A DNA stretch of 64,000 nt from Bacteroidales bacterium UBA5349 (GTDB lineage: Bacteria; Bacteroidota; Bacteroidia; Bacteroidales; Tenuifilaceae). Under the pieces are notes generated by a model. It saw nothing but the letters and a program-made list of their open reading frames with translations, had not been told where the DNA came from and ran no database searches. Every line of letters begins with the position of its first letter. The first letter of the stretch is position 1. Of the stretch, positions 15,021-23,016 are shown piece by piece. Location: the NCBI GenBank assembly GCA_002410065.1, contig DHQB01000006.1, positions 164,016-228,015 on the forward strand, read 5' to 3'. A program made the translations under genes and the position numbers.

Positions 15021-16253
15021 TTATTTAAAAAACCTATAAGAAAGGGATACATTGAAGCTGGCTGCAAGGTTCTTGGTTTTCTTAAAGTGACTTGGCATGA
15101 TATCGTCGCCTTTAAAGATATTGATTAGGTTGTAGTTAACCCTAAAGCTAGGTTTAATAACTATTCTGTTGCTTATTGCAATATTGTACTGGTAGCCTGC
15201 GAGTATACCATAGTCGAGGTTGGTATAGCTATTGTCAATACTTACTCTAACTTTTTCTTGCTTCTCTTCGGCCATAGATAGCCTAGCAATGTAACCTCCA
15301 AAAATTACTTGGCTCTGGTTTTTTTTACTATTCCAATAGTAGAATGCTTGAAGCTTTGAGTAGTTTAAATTGATGTTTTTATCAACAAAACTAGCATTTA
15401 TATACTGCTGATAGTTTTGGCCTGTTTCTGATTTCCAAAGGAACTCCAGTCCTATCTGGTGTCGATTATTAAATTCAACTTTAGATGAAGCGCCAATATC
15501 CTGATGGAAAGTAGGCCGTGTATTCCCAAGTTTTTTGGGATCAAGTCCATTGCGGGTCTCATGGTTTAGCAACCAGGTATTCTTGTAACCATACACCAAG
15601 CCAATTTCTACAACCCGAAAAGCAAAACCTGAATATTTGCTGGGTTCAGAATAAATAGCATTTTGTTTTTTTGTGAAATTTGGTAGAACAGCATCGTTGG
15701 TAGCCAAATAATCATATTGATTAAAGGTGCGAGCTTGTATCCTATCAAAAGTAACACCATCGTTATCTATAACTCTACCCTCAGTATTTACATTTTTAGC
15801 CAATTCTGCCAACCCCTCTTCTGAAACAGTAGATGATGTAGCTCTGTTGAAACGATTTACGGGTGGAGTTTCAATATCTACCTTACGGGGCTGAATATCC
15901 TCTCTGTCCTCTTTAATAGGGATCGTTTCACCTAATATTAATTCTTCTGTTTTACTTTCTTCAATATGCTGTTCTGAAATAATGATAGGTTGAATGGCCT
16001 GATCGGCAAGATATTTAACAGGTAATAGCATTAGGAGTATAATAGCAGCTGCAGCAGCAAAGGGTTTCAGATATCTCATGGCAACCACTCTAACCTTCTG
16101 GGGTTTAACCTCATCCAGCTGTGCCGAGATATTATCCCAGGTTTCAATGAAGTCCAGTTCATCCTGTATTTCGTTCCATACAGAGTCACTCTCATCAACA
16201 TTAACCTGCTGAAGCCACTTATTGTAGTCTATGTCAAACTTATTGCTTGTCAT
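15021..16253 (-). CDS. Dual-membrane anti-sigma factor with C-terminal outer-membrane beta-barrel (Dma-like)
   Basis: The 410-aa protein has three parts: a cytoplasmic N-terminal region (residues 1-60, with WLQQVNVDESDSVWNEI), one inner-membrane helix (about 66-84, PFAAAAAIILLMLLPVKYL), a long low-complexity periplasmic linker, and a C-terminal region of about 200 residues of alternating aromatic strands ending SYRFFK, as in outer-membrane barrels. The ATG overlaps the sigma-factor stop by 4 nt. This matches the dual membrane-spanning anti-sigma factors described in Bacteroides, which link outer-membrane state to an ECF sigma factor. It is not a FecR/TonB type anti-sigma. Confidence 0.75.
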   Translation of the reverse strand: MTSNKFDIDYNKWLQQVNVDESDSVWNEIQDELDFIETWDNISAQLDEVKPQKVRVVAMRYLKPFAAAAAIILLMLLPVKYLADQAIQPIIISEQHIEESKTEELILGETIPIKEDREDIQPRKVDIETPPVNRFNRATSSTVSEEGLAELAKNVNTEGRVIDNDGVTFDRIQARTFNQYDYLATNDAVLPNFTKKQNAIYSEPSKYSGFAFRVVEIGLVYGYKNTWLLNHETRNGLDPKKLGNTRPTFHQDIGASSKVEFNNRHQIGLEFLWKSETGQNYQQYINASFVDKNINLNYSKLQAFYYWNSKKNQSQVIFGGYIARLSMAEEKQEKVRVSIDNSYTNLDYGILAGYQYNIAISNRIVIKPSFRVNYNLINIFKGDDIMPSHFKKTKNLAASFNVSLSYRFFK

Positions 16254-16807
16254 TGCTTACTGAGTTCATATTCGTAAAGCCATTTCTTCAAAAGGTTTCT
16301 TGCCCTCATATACTGAGATTTAGAGGTTCCCTCAGTAATACCTAGTCTTTCTGCAATTTCTTTATGCTGTAATCCCTCAACCGCAAACAGGTTAAATACA
16401 ACCCTAGCGCCATCGGGTAGTTTTTTGATGTGAAAAAGAATAACCTCGTTTGTAAGCTCTTGAAACGAGAAGTTTCCCCTCTCCTCTTCGTCGGGTTCGT
16501 CTGGAAATTCATCTAGAAACACAAGCCTCTTCTTTTTCCTAAAGTAGTCGATGGCTGTATTGGTAACAATACGCCTTATCCAACCTTCAAGCGAGTTATT
16601 GGGATTAAAACTTTCAAGACTAGTAAATACCTTTATAAAAGCATCCTGAAGAATATCCTTCGCTTCAGACCTATCACCACTATATGAAAGGCATATTTGA
16701 AACATCCCCTTAAAGAATTTTTGGTAAAGTTGCTTTTGCAGCCTTCTGTCATTATCAAGGCAACCCTTCAGCAACACCAAATCTTCGTCACGTGAACTAA
16801 CAGCCAT
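16250..16807 (-). CDS. ECF-family RNA polymerase sigma factor
   Basis: A 185-aa sigma-70 family protein. Region 2 includes DRSEAKDILQDAFIKVFTSL and the -10-recognition helix ending IVTNTAIDYFRKKKR; region 4 includes LQHKEIAERLGITEGTSKSQ, the helix-turn-helix. Length and domain pair are typical of ECF factors. It is cotranscribed with the anti-sigma/barrel protein downstream (4-nt overlap) and the lipoprotein upstream (11-nt gap). It should direct a small envelope-related regulon that may include its own operon. Confidence 0.9.
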   Translation of the reverse strand: MAVSSRDEDLVLLKGCLDNDRRLQKQLYQKFFKGMFQICLSYSGDRSEAKDILQDAFIKVFTSLESFNPNNSLEGWIRRIVTNTAIDYFRKKKRLVFLDEFPDEPDEEERGNFSFQELTNEVILFHIKKLPDGARVVFNLFAVEGLQHKEIAERLGITEGTSKSQYMRARNLLKKWLYEYELSKQ

Positions 16808-16818
16808 GGCACAAAAGC

Positions 16819-17634
16819 CTATTCATTTATTATTAAAGTGGTTGATTGCTCTATTCTGTTGTAGAGTAAAGTGTAAACCTGAGTATTTATGTACTTGCTC
16901 AATAGGATATACTCTTTATCGTCAATTATGCCAACAATTGCACTGTTTAGCATCTCAGGGGTGATAATTGAAAACCAATAGGATGGATTCAACTGGAGAT
17001 TTCCTACATTTGTTGCATCCTTATCAAGAACCACCTCAGGCCCACCATTCCTATTGCTGCCCAAGATTTTAAAAGTTAACGGATCATTAACCACCATAAC
17101 AATATGTTTCGTGCCACTTCCATTCGTGAACTTGCCTTTAACCATTATGCAGGGTTCAATATCGTCAAGGTAATCCTCTATTATGTTGCCTAAACCTTCT
17201 TGTAATTCCAATGGATCGCCTCCCTCGTTTAAATCCTCAAGCCATTCAATTAGATCTTCAACTAAATCACTTTCCTCTTCGTCGGGTTGAAAGGTGTAGG
17301 AAAATGATATAGGATTGTATACGCCCTGCGGAATATCTAACTTTACACTAACATTGTTAGAAGTAGGCTTTATTACAAAAAAATCTCCGTCGTCAAAGCT
17401 TCGGGTTAAGAAAACATCACCACCTTCCTCTCTATAGCCAAGAATGCTGATGGATTTTAATCCTAGCCCAATTTCTTCAATTACAATTGAGCCTCCCAAA
17501 ATTGGTTCATCCTTTATCGTAAAATTCATCTTAAATTTTACCGGGAGTGTATAGTCTTCCTTTTCGCAACCGCTTATTATCATTAGCAGCAGCACAAAAG
17601 GTATGATTGACCATTTACAGTATTTGCTTTTCAT
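16819..17634 (-). CDS. DUF4382-like lipoprotein, first gene of the sigma operon
   Basis: The 271-aa protein has a lipobox (LLLMIISGC, Cys 23) followed by EKED. The sequence contains an Ig-like acidic stretch (YTFQPDEEESDLVEDLIEWL) and the beta-strand pattern IVIEEIGLGLKSISILG, and resembles the other lipoprotein in this cluster in overall plan. It is placed directly before the sigma factor, so it may be a surface partner of the envelope-sensing circuit. The function is unknown. Confidence 0.65.
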   Translation of the reverse strand: MKSKYCKWSIIPFVLLLMIISGCEKEDYTLPVKFKMNFTIKDEPILGGSIVIEEIGLGLKSISILGYREEGGDVFLTRSFDDGDFFVIKPTSNNVSVKLDIPQGVYNPISFSYTFQPDEEESDLVEDLIEWLEDLNEGGDPLELQEGLGNIIEDYLDDIEPCIMVKGKFTNGSGTKHIVMVVNDPLTFKILGSNRNGGPEVVLDKDATNVGNLQLNPSYWFSIITPEMLNSAIVGIIDDKEYILLSKYINTQVYTLLYNRIEQSTTLIINE

Positions 17635-17834
17635 AACCGTTAAAAATATTGCTTATTCACTAATAAGACGAGTATATGGTGAAAAGGTTGTAATCCTGTT
17701 TTGAATTATTTTTAACGGGTATCCTCTTTGGGTGTATTTTAACCTAAAAATTACATCAATTTGATATAACTATAATAATAGATTGCTTAAAATGTGCAAC
17801 TATTTCATTTATTAAGCCTGTTTAAATAAAGTAC

Positions 17835-18446
17835 CTAGATAAGTTTTTGCTCCAATGCTATTTTTACAAGAACAGCGGTATTGCGTGCATTGAGCTTAAA
17901 GAGCAAGTTTTTTCGGTAGCTGTTTATTGTTTCAACCCCCAAAAATAATTTTTCCGCAATCTCAGGGTTTGTATACCCATCGCAAATAAGTTTTAGGAGT
18001 TCTGTTTCGCGAGGAGTAAGGAATATTTGTTGATCCGATTTCTTTTTCATTAATAAATCAACCTCATGGCAAAGAAAAGTTTCACCATTTAAAACTGCTT
18101 CAACACCCTCCACAACCTCCTCGGGCATGCAATTCTTAAGGATATAACCCGAAGCACCATTCTCTAACATCTTTCGGATTATAGTATACTCGTCGAAAGT
18201 GGTTATTGCCAGCACTTTAACTTCAGGATGCTTTTCAGTTATCAACTTACAGATATCTAATCCATTGCCATCGGGCAAATTAATATCAAGCAATACCAAA
18301 TCGATATCTTTTGTGGCCACTAAAGTCAAGCATTCTTTGGCTGATGAAGCAATAGCCACTAATTCTCCTACCCCCGATTCGGCAATAATACTGGCTAAAC
18401 TTTTTGCAATCAGAGGATGGTCGTCAACAACAAGGATTTTGCTCAT
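17835..18446 (-). CDS. NarL/LuxR-type response regulator
   Basis: The 203-aa protein has a receiver domain (ILVVDDHPLIAK; phospho-acceptor D54 in LVLLDINLPDG; K near 105) and a C-terminal LuxR-type helix-turn-helix (LTPRETELLKLICDGYTNPEIAEKL with VETINSYRKNLL). It lies 47 nt downstream of the TPR kinase and is its probable partner. The target genes are unknown; the divergent lipoprotein at 20687 is a candidate. Confidence 0.93.
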   Translation of the reverse strand: MSKILVVDDHPLIAKSLASIIAESGVGELVAIASSAKECLTLVATKDIDLVLLDINLPDGNGLDICKLITEKHPEVKVLAITTFDEYTIIRKMLENGASGYILKNCMPEEVVEGVEAVLNGETFLCHEVDLLMKKKSDQQIFLTPRETELLKLICDGYTNPEIAEKLFLGVETINSYRKNLLFKLNARNTAVLVKIALEQKLI

Positions 18447-18493
18447 CTCTAAAAAAGTTGATTAGTGACAGGTGTCAATTTCTTGAAATTTTG

Positions 18494-20407
18494 CTAACAA
18501 TTAAATTCAACGGAAATTTCTGTTCCTTTCTCAGGTGAGGATAGTATGTCAATCCGTCCGTTGAATGAAATAACCCTGGACTGAACATTATTTAGCCCTC
18601 CTGCCCTACTCATATCTATGGACTTAGCATCGAACCCACGGCCATCATCGTAAACCGTTATGCTAATTCTATCCTGCTCCTGAACCAGTTGCACGTTAAT
18701 TTTACTCGCATTTGCGTGCTTAAGTGCGTTGTTTACCAACTCATTCACAATGCGAAACACAGCAACTTCCAACTTTTCATCAACTCGTTTCTCTGTACCA
18801 TAAAAATGATAGTTAGCCTTATCAATACTATTGCAAAAATCGCTAATGGCTGAGTTTAGTCCATACCGCACAAGCGATTCGGGCATTAGGTTATGGGCTA
18901 CTCTTCGGAGTTCCTTTATGGAATTGTCGAGCATTTCGAGTGCTGAGTTAAAAGCACCCACCTGCTCCTCGGGGATGGTTAAGCTACCTTTCATAGTGGC
19001 AATTTTATGTTTTGCAACGGAAAGCAATCCGCCTAATCCGTCGTGTAAATCCTTTGATAATCGTGTGCGTTCAGCTGTTTCGCCCTCAAGGAGCGACTGA
19101 GCTGCAATGAGCATTTTTTCTTGTTCAAGCTGAACAATCTTTTGCTCTGCCATCTTTCTCTTTTGCGATAAAAACTTATAGCTTGTGGCAAATAGAACTA
19201 ATAAGATGATAATCAAAACTCCTCCTAGGATTGAAAGAAGCAAAGTTAATCTGCGTTGCTTCTCCAATAAATTAATTCGAAGTTCTTTCTTTTCGGTTTC
19301 ATACTTTACTTCCGTCTCTGTTAACGCATTTAACATTCGCTCCTGATTCTGTAACGTAATTCGCTCAACTCGGCAGTTGTATAAGCTATCGGCTTTGTCG
19401 GCATCGCCTTTTAGAACATAAAGTTTAAACAGTTTGTCCTCTAGCCGTTGCATCAAAATATGGTTTTCCTTTTCGGCAAACTCGTTGGCTTTAGCGGCAT
19501 AGTATTCTGCCTTTGGTATATCCTTTAGCGAAATATAGATATCGGTTAGCTGTGCTGATTGGTCGGCTATGAGTGTTCCAAATCCATGTGCTTCAGCAAT
19601 TTTTAAAGCTTTATGCTCGTATTCTAAGGTCTTTGGTGTGTTGTTTTGTGTAGTATAAAAATCCCAGCCAATGGTGGCTAGGGTTGCTGATTCTTCAAAT
19701 TTATTACCAGCCATTCTAAATTCTTCAAGTGCTTTCCTGTAGTATTCATTTCGTTGCTTATAATCAGTCTCATATAGTCCAACTCCTCTATTTGTATAGC
19801 CATTCAGAGTGTGATCGTTAGTTTTTTGAGCGTATGCAAACGCCTCGGTATAGTGTTGCTTTGCTTTATCGTGATGCCCCATATTGTAGTACAAAACAGC
19901 AATGTTTACTATTGTGGTTCCAATGGCTTTAAAATCATTCTGTTTTTCAAAATATGGAAGTACAGAATAAAAGCAATTGATTGCAGAGTCGGGCATACCC
20001 GCTTTTGAGTAGTTATTTGCCAGCGCAAAGTAAGAGAGAGTTGCCCGTTTTTCGTCACCAGCAGCCTTTGCCCATAGTATTGATTTTTGAAGTATTGAAA
20101 TAGATGAATCAACCTGTGAATTAATAAAGTATCCCACCCCAATAAAGTTTGCGAATGCCGCCATCGCAGCAGTATCATTTTCGGCAGTGGAACGCTCCAA
20201 TCCAGTTTGCGAAAGCTGTATCGCTTTGTTTGTGTTGGAGTACATAAGCGAAATAATTGTACTCTGGTACACCTTATTTCGCTCAAGTGGCGCAAGGGTA
20301 TCAGCCGCAGCTATACGCGTTTCAATCTCTGTAGAATTGGATGTTTGGGCTTTAACCGTTTGAAATCCAACTAGTAAAATAAATATACCTGCAATAAATT
20401 TACACAT
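18494..20407 (-). CDS. TPR-containing sensor histidine kinase (HisKA_3 type)
   Basis: The 637-aa protein begins with a signal peptide (cleavage after about residue 20, VKAQTS), then a periplasmic tetratricopeptide region (about 45-345), a coiled coil, one membrane helix (about 388-410), and a cytoplasmic kinase: phospho-acceptor H455 in LSKDLHDGLGGLL and an HATPase domain with NELVNNALKH and DDGRGFD. This plan is typical of Bacteroidota NarX-type kinases. The TPR part probably senses a periplasmic protein partner. It is cotranscribed with the response regulator at 17835. Confidence 0.93.
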   Translation of the reverse strand: MCKFIAGIFILLVGFQTVKAQTSNSTEIETRIAAADTLAPLERNKVYQSTIISLMYSNTNKAIQLSQTGLERSTAENDTAAMAAFANFIGVGYFINSQVDSSISILQKSILWAKAAGDEKRATLSYFALANNYSKAGMPDSAINCFYSVLPYFEKQNDFKAIGTTIVNIAVLYYNMGHHDKAKQHYTEAFAYAQKTNDHTLNGYTNRGVGLYETDYKQRNEYYRKALEEFRMAGNKFEESATLATIGWDFYTTQNNTPKTLEYEHKALKIAEAHGFGTLIADQSAQLTDIYISLKDIPKAEYYAAKANEFAEKENHILMQRLEDKLFKLYVLKGDADKADSLYNCRVERITLQNQERMLNALTETEVKYETEKKELRINLLEKQRRLTLLLSILGGVLIIILLVLFATSYKFLSQKRKMAEQKIVQLEQEKMLIAAQSLLEGETAERTRLSKDLHDGLGGLLSVAKHKIATMKGSLTIPEEQVGAFNSALEMLDNSIKELRRVAHNLMPESLVRYGLNSAISDFCNSIDKANYHFYGTEKRVDEKLEVAVFRIVNELVNNALKHANASKINVQLVQEQDRISITVYDDGRGFDAKSIDMSRAGGLNNVQSRVISFNGRIDILSSPEKGTEISVEFNC

Positions 20408-20583
20408 TGCTTAATTTTTTAGAGTGAATGCTAAGCCATAGAATGGTAAAATTAAGTTTAATAATTGTCCCAATTACATAACGAATAAAAAATAATTCAC
20501 TCAAGTATCAGCATCATTAGTAGATATTAATTATTTGCTGTTAACTAGATTAACACTACTACAAAAATAAGCTATCTAGGTTT

Positions 20584-20606
20584 TATCAAAAACCCCCTTT
20601 TGGGGG
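20584..20606. promoter_or_regulatory. G/C-block hairpin in the divergent promoter region
   Basis: ACCCCC-TTTT-GGGGGT forms a compact 6-bp hairpin or palindromic site in otherwise AT-rich sequence, between the TPR kinase gene and the divergent beta-helix lipoprotein gene. It might be an operator for the adjacent response regulator; no family consensus was recognised. Confidence 0.35.
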
Positions 20607-20686
20607 TAAAATCAACCCCAAACAACTCAATACCTTTGAATCAGATTTTAATATCAATAATTACCTAACTAAACTATTTTTAAACT

Positions 20687-21844
20687 ATGAAAAAATTAAC
20701 CTTTATTACTATTGCCATGCTGTCTCTTTTAGCAGTTTTTACCTCGTGTGAAAAAGACGATGACAACAACCCTAAAGAGGAATTTATCCTTATTAACGAA
20801 AACATCACTGTAACCACTACCTGGACTGCCAATAATCTATATGTGGTTGAAGGAGATGTGTATGTTGATGCAAACATTACTATTCAGCCCGGAACTATTA
20901 TCAAGTTTAAAACAGGGGCTTCCCTAAATTTTGGGTATAATGAAAATACTACTATAACTGCAAACGGTACTGCCGATAAGAGAATAGTTTTCACTTCGTT
21001 TAGTGCAACTCCAACACCAGGCGCATGGGAAGGTTTGTTCTTCTATAACAATACGCTTGAGAACTCAAGCCTTACCTACTGCGATATTGATTATGCTGGC
21101 GAATCGATTTATGAAGCTATAGGCATTTACTGTAGGCTAACCTTCAATAACAACCGGGTTCGTTATGCAAAAACATTGGGAATTGGGCTTGACTACGACG
21201 GTTCGTTTGTTGCAATGAATGGGAATACCATTGAGAATTGTGGCACCCATGCTATTTCCTTGTATTCAAGTGTAATACATACATTGGGCACAAATAACAC
21301 TTTTACCTGTGGAACCGGTTATGGGATTAACGTTGTTTCTGGTTATGTTGAAGCCAATGATGGCACAAACTTAACCTGGAGAAAACATACCGTTCCATAT
21401 ATCTTTGAAGGGGCGGTTTATATTGAAACCAACCTTACCATACAGCCAGGTACAATACTTAAATTCAATGCAAATGCATATATTAATTTTGGCTATTCAT
21501 CTACAACTACAATAAATGCCATTGGCACAGTGACTGAGCCTATTGTTTTTACATCGAGCAATTTAACCCCAGCCGCTGGAGCTTGGAATGGCATTGAAGT
21601 ATATAACAATACAACCTCTAACTCAAGGTTTGAATACTGTGAGTTTAATTATGCCGGAAAGGGTGCTTACGATTACAGTGCTGGATTATACATAAATGAA
21701 ATGGACGGATTAACTGTTAAAAACTGTGCCTTTAACCATTCAGCTAAATGGGGTATCTTTTTACAGTATTGCTCATTATCAGCACAAAGTACTGGTAATA
21801 CTTTTAATGCATGTGCATCAGGAGATATAGGAACTCTTGATTAA
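20687..21844 (+). CDS. Parallel beta-helix lipoprotein with internal duplication
   Basis: The 385-aa protein has a lipobox (LLAVFTSC, Cys 21) followed by EKDDDNN. The body is a right-handed parallel beta-helix of the NosD/pectate-lyase-like type. It contains two homologous halves: the first includes NITIQPGTIIKFKTGASLNFGY and the second NLTIQPGTILKFNANAYINFGY, each followed by a PGAWEG or AGAWNG turn and a TYCDIDYAG or EYCEFNYAG strand. It should be anchored in the outer membrane, probably binding or acting on glycans. A decayed copy of its 3' end lies at 22810. Confidence 0.8.
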   Translation: MKKLTFITIAMLSLLAVFTSCEKDDDNNPKEEFILINENITVTTTWTANNLYVVEGDVYVDANITIQPGTIIKFKTGASLNFGYNENTTITANGTADKRIVFTSFSATPTPGAWEGLFFYNNTLENSSLTYCDIDYAGESIYEAIGIYCRLTFNNNRVRYAKTLGIGLDYDGSFVAMNGNTIENCGTHAISLYSSVIHTLGTNNTFTCGTGYGINVVSGYVEANDGTNLTWRKHTVPYIFEGAVYIETNLTIQPGTILKFNANAYINFGYSSTTTINAIGTVTEPIVFTSSNLTPAAGAWNGIEVYNNTTSNSRFEYCEFNYAGKGAYDYSAGLYINEMDGLTVKNCAFNHSAKWGIFLQYCSLSAQSTGNTFNACASGDIGTLD

Positions 21845-21859
21845 GAGCTAGCAATTAAC

Positions 21860-21893
21860 AAAGAAAGGAAATCCTTTTGGATTTCTTTTCTTT
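21860..21893 (+). terminator. Terminator of the beta-helix lipoprotein gene
   Basis: GAAATCC-TTTT-GGATTTC with flanking AAAGAAA/TTTTCTTT pairing follows 16 nt after the stop codon. The remainder, 21894-22194, is AT-rich and shows nothing else. Confidence 0.7.
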
Positions 21894-22194
21894 AATCATC
21901 CTCATACGCTAAGTACATTTTGAAAATCAATAACGCTGAACTTCATGCTATTCCAATGTTACATTCACAACGTTTTTATTGTTCGTAACTTTTAAATGAA
22001 CCAAAAAGTTGAGTTTTTGTTATGAAGTAATGTTTAGGCATAAATTATAGTTTTTCAATTAAAATAATATGTTTTTTCGATACATCGTACAGCTATATTT
22101 ATTTACCTTTATGTAAGATTTAGGATAAACATAAATAGTTTCTAATTTTTCTCTTGATTAAATAATTTTTAAAACCCAAAAAATAATCTGAATT

Positions 22195-22764
22195 ATGAAA
22201 AGAACATTCGCAATTATTGCTGTTTTATGCAGCTTTACCCTATTGGGGGTTTCCCAAAACACCTTTACTAAAGGTGATAAAGTAATTAATGCAGGTATTG
22301 GCCTTGGAAATGCCCTTTATACCGGAAGTGGCTATACCAGTAAAACACCTCCCCTTTCCCTGTCGTTTGAAATGGGTGTAAAGGATGAACTTTTCGACGA
22401 AAAAAGTTCCTTGGGAATTGGTGGTTATATTGGATACTCTGGAGCAAAATATGAGTACTCTGGTTATGGTACTGATTATAGTTGGAAATACACCAACTTT
22501 ATTTTGGGAGCAAGAGGAGTAGGACACTATCAGCTAATCGATAAATTTGATACCTATACTGGCTTGCTGCTCGGTTACGACATTGTTACTTCAAAGTTTA
22601 CGGGGACAATCCCCGGCGGGGATAATTATTCCGCCTCTAGCAGTGGTTTTATTTGGGCTTGGTTTGTGGGTGGCCGCTACTACTTTAATGATAAGTTTGG
22701 GGCTATGGCTGAACTTGGTTATGGCATTTCATACCTAACCCTAGGGGTTTCATATAAGTTTTAG
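22195..22764 (+). CDS. Outer-membrane beta-barrel protein (OmpX/PorT-like)
   Basis: The 189-aa protein has a signal peptide (MKRTFAIIAVLCSFTLLGVSQ) and alternating amphipathic strands with Gly and aromatic residues, ending LGVSYKF, the C-terminal Phe common to outer-membrane barrels. The size fits an eight-stranded barrel. Repeats such as GIGGYIGYSGAKYEYSGYG are strand/loop segments. The function is unknown; it stands alone between the beta-helix lipoprotein and its decayed copy. Confidence 0.75.
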   Translation: MKRTFAIIAVLCSFTLLGVSQNTFTKGDKVINAGIGLGNALYTGSGYTSKTPPLSLSFEMGVKDELFDEKSSLGIGGYIGYSGAKYEYSGYGTDYSWKYTNFILGARGVGHYQLIDKFDTYTGLLLGYDIVTSKFTGTIPGGDNYSASSSGFIWAWFVGGRYYFNDKFGAMAELGYGISYLTLGVSYKF

Positions 22765-22809
22765 TATTCATTAATTGGTTTTTTAGTCACATTATTGAAC
22801 GTGTAAAGC

Positions 22810-22863
22810 TCTGGCAACAATTTTAATAAGGTTGCAATGGGGACTATCGGAGCAAGTGAATAA
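22810..22863 (+). pseudogene. 3' remnant of a second beta-helix lipoprotein gene
   Basis: The frame SGNNFNKVAMGTIGASE-stop aligns with the last residues of the intact protein at 20687 (TGNTFNACASGDIGTLD-stop). The next 18 nt (TAAGAG, one changed base, TAGCAATTAACAA) and a terminator are also shared. Nothing homologous is seen further upstream, so only the tail of a former paralogue survives. Confidence 0.65.
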
Positions 22864-22885
22864 GAGATAGCAATTAACAAGAAAA

Positions 22886-22913
22886 GGGAATCCGTTTTGG
22901 GTTCCCTCTTTTT
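22886..22913 (+). terminator. Terminator after the beta-helix remnant
   Basis: GGGAATCC pairs with GGGTTCCC around a GTTTT loop, followed by a T-rich run. It is the counterpart of the terminator at 21860 and now probably serves the barrel gene at 22195. Confidence 0.7.
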
Positions 22914-23016
22914 ATTGTACTCCTCAATTTCTATCAATGCATTTAAGCTAAACTTCTTGCAACGGAGAGGATTTTTCAGCAGTTTTGTTAAAGTCTAGGT
23001 GATACATTGAACCTTA

